Of a stretch of DNA of 64,000 nucleotides, positions 62,456-64,000 are shown piece by piece. The DNA lies in the NCBI RefSeq assembly GCF_031755915.1, contig NC_083387.1, positions 6,702,501 to 6,766,500 of the forward strand, in the 5' to 3' direction. The stretch comes from Ziziphus jujuba (lineage: Eukaryota; Streptophyta; Magnoliopsida; Rosales; Rhamnaceae). The notes below the pieces were generated by a model. That model did not search any database. It worked only from the letters and a program-made list of their open reading frames with translations, and was not told where the DNA came from. Made by a program: the position numbers and the translations under genes. Within the stretch, counting starts at the first letter, position 1, and each line of letters starts with the position of its first letter.

Positions 62456-64000
62456 GGCTTTCTTATTTTTTTTCCCTTTTTATTTTAATTATTTTCATTA
62501 TGTTTTGATAGAGAAACAATAGGAATTTAGTTCTTAATCTCTAATACCCCTTTTTCTGTTTTTCCATAGTTGTTTATAGAACCAGGAGTCAAGCATTTCA
62601 AGGTTTGGCCAATCCCAATGTATGCATCCAAACAAGGCTTCCAAATGTTTAGTGCCAATATTATTGGTTAGAATATGGTCAAAGATATTGTAGGTATGTA
62701 ATTGATGGTTGAATAATGTCTTTTGGCATAGGAAGTATTTAGATTTAGATATTGATGTTCCACTTTCACTTCCAAGGCATTATTAAGTTGTTATTTAGAT
62801 TTTGTCGAAATTTTGGATGTGCCTGAATAATATGCTGATTAATTCCTTTTCTATGCATAAAAAAAAATTATAAATAAATATAAAAGCCTTATTTATTTAT
62901 TTATTTATTTTTTATGCATTCTGTTTAATGTTATGCATACAAGATGATTCTGTACATAATCCTTTTTTGTCTGAAATACTGATGCTATGCTCATAGAAGT
63001 ACTTGAGATGGTTTCTAATATGCTTGAAGACATTAAGTGTGGGCTCTATGTGAAAAGGAGAGATAAGAGATTGTCCCTTCATCTAAAACCTAAGTTTTAC
63101 TGCTTAAAGAAATAATTTTGGATGATTGCAGATAAGATTATGGGGTTCGCAATCTGACTGGCCTATTGTAGAAGTGGGGAGAAATATAATTAATAGAAAA
63201 CTTATTTACTCTTTTTATTTGAAGGAGTGGGGGACAAGGTGTTTGTCTTTTTACTAATCTATAGTTTTAATAGTTAATATGCCTTGAGGAAGTAGTTGTG
63301 GACCCCAAACTTGTCTAATTAGGTACAAAAAAAGATGATTAATGAATAACTAAAGTATGGGGAGTTCTTTATTTGTGGTGTCTAATACTTGTAAAGGCTA
63401 TGTTCCCTTTAGTCATCTGTGGGGTCAGAAAAATTGCTGATCTTCGTTCCAACACATTTTACTTTTTCCCTCTCAAAGTAAAAAAATAAAAAAATAAAAA
63501 CAAGGGAAAAGAAATACCTTTCTCTACTTTGGAGTTATTCCTATTAGGAATTTGCTAACCTCTATTTAGGTGTGTTTGTCAATGGATAGATTGGTATCTC
63601 AAAAAAAGACCTAAAAAGTCTTGAGCTAGATGAAGAACACAGAAATATCCTATGGGACATTGATAATCGAAAAAAAAAAGGAAAATGCTCTGAGGAATAG
63701 GATGCTCAATGCTGTGGTAAATTCTGCAGAAAACAAAAAGCTTATATTTTGTTTGTTGATTTTGTAGAAAACTATATTATTTTCCTGGGATTCTGTCATT
63801 GGTTGGTATATTTGTTAACTAGGACAAAAAAGCCATAGTACAAACTAGTACAGAAAAACTTAAGAAAACAAGCTTCAAAGAAACAGGTATTCAAATTTTA
63901 TTTTAGGGCATATTTTATTTGCATAATACTATTTTTCCTAAAACCTTAAATATATAAATATTTCAATATTGTCCAAATAGGCCTACCATGCCACTCCATG
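62456..64000. other. AT-rich DNA, probably introns of the gene entering from 62.2 kb or intergenic
   Basis: Short pieces such as 62570-62670 and 63131-63175 are flanked by plausible splice sites, but none is long enough to name. A TTTA microsatellite lies at 62888-62910. Confidence 0.35.

Overview
The window reads as nuclear DNA of a flowering plant, most likely a eudicot. It is AT-rich, its genes are split by many short GT-AG introns with T-rich acceptors, it is full of poly-A/poly-T and TA/GA microsatellites, and its protein families (LRR-malectin receptor kinase, FLOURY1-like, Sec14-nodulin, SIP1-type trihelix, EAF1) are plant ones. Exons were placed by eye from reading frame, splice sites and family continuity. 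Each multi-exon model marked as complete sums to an unbroken frame.

Layout, left part (1-40090). The 3' two-thirds of a malectin/LRR receptor-like kinase (+, 108-3640) converges on a complete 10-exon gene for a chloroplast-directed DedA/VTT-like membrane protein (-, 4527-8789). A divergent intergenic region with two E2F-type sites and a G-box follows. Next comes a FLOURY1-like gene (+, 10905-12374) with an intact N-terminus and GTD-binding domain but a broken C-terminal part (to 14415). Then a complete 14-exon Sec14-nodulin lipid-transfer protein (+, 17163-22126), a single-exon trihelix transcription factor (+, 23742-24671), and a complete 21-coding-exon EAF1 subunit of the NuA4 histone acetyltransferase complex (-, coding 26353-38235, with introns in both UTRs). 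These are ordinary housekeeping or regulatory genes, with no sign of joint regulation.

Right part (40090-64000). This is gene-poor and repetitive. From about 42.6 to 58.5 kb it holds a decayed local array: several partial copies of one gene family that I do not recognise, with duplicated promoters, exons, 3' flanks and a 1.5-2.3 kb intervening segment. One copy is split by a nested insertion. A roughly 1.5-kb solo LTR (target-site duplication CTCGT) was itself entered by a 3.2-kb non-autonomous LTR retrotransposon of the TR-GAG type, which has gag and protease-like coding but no reverse transcriptase or integrase. The sister copy at 44.4 kb preserves the empty site. Further right are an orphan exon pair coding for a small one-membrane-span protein (60.2-60.8 kb) and a possible 5' exon of a gene leaving the window (62.15-62.45 kb).
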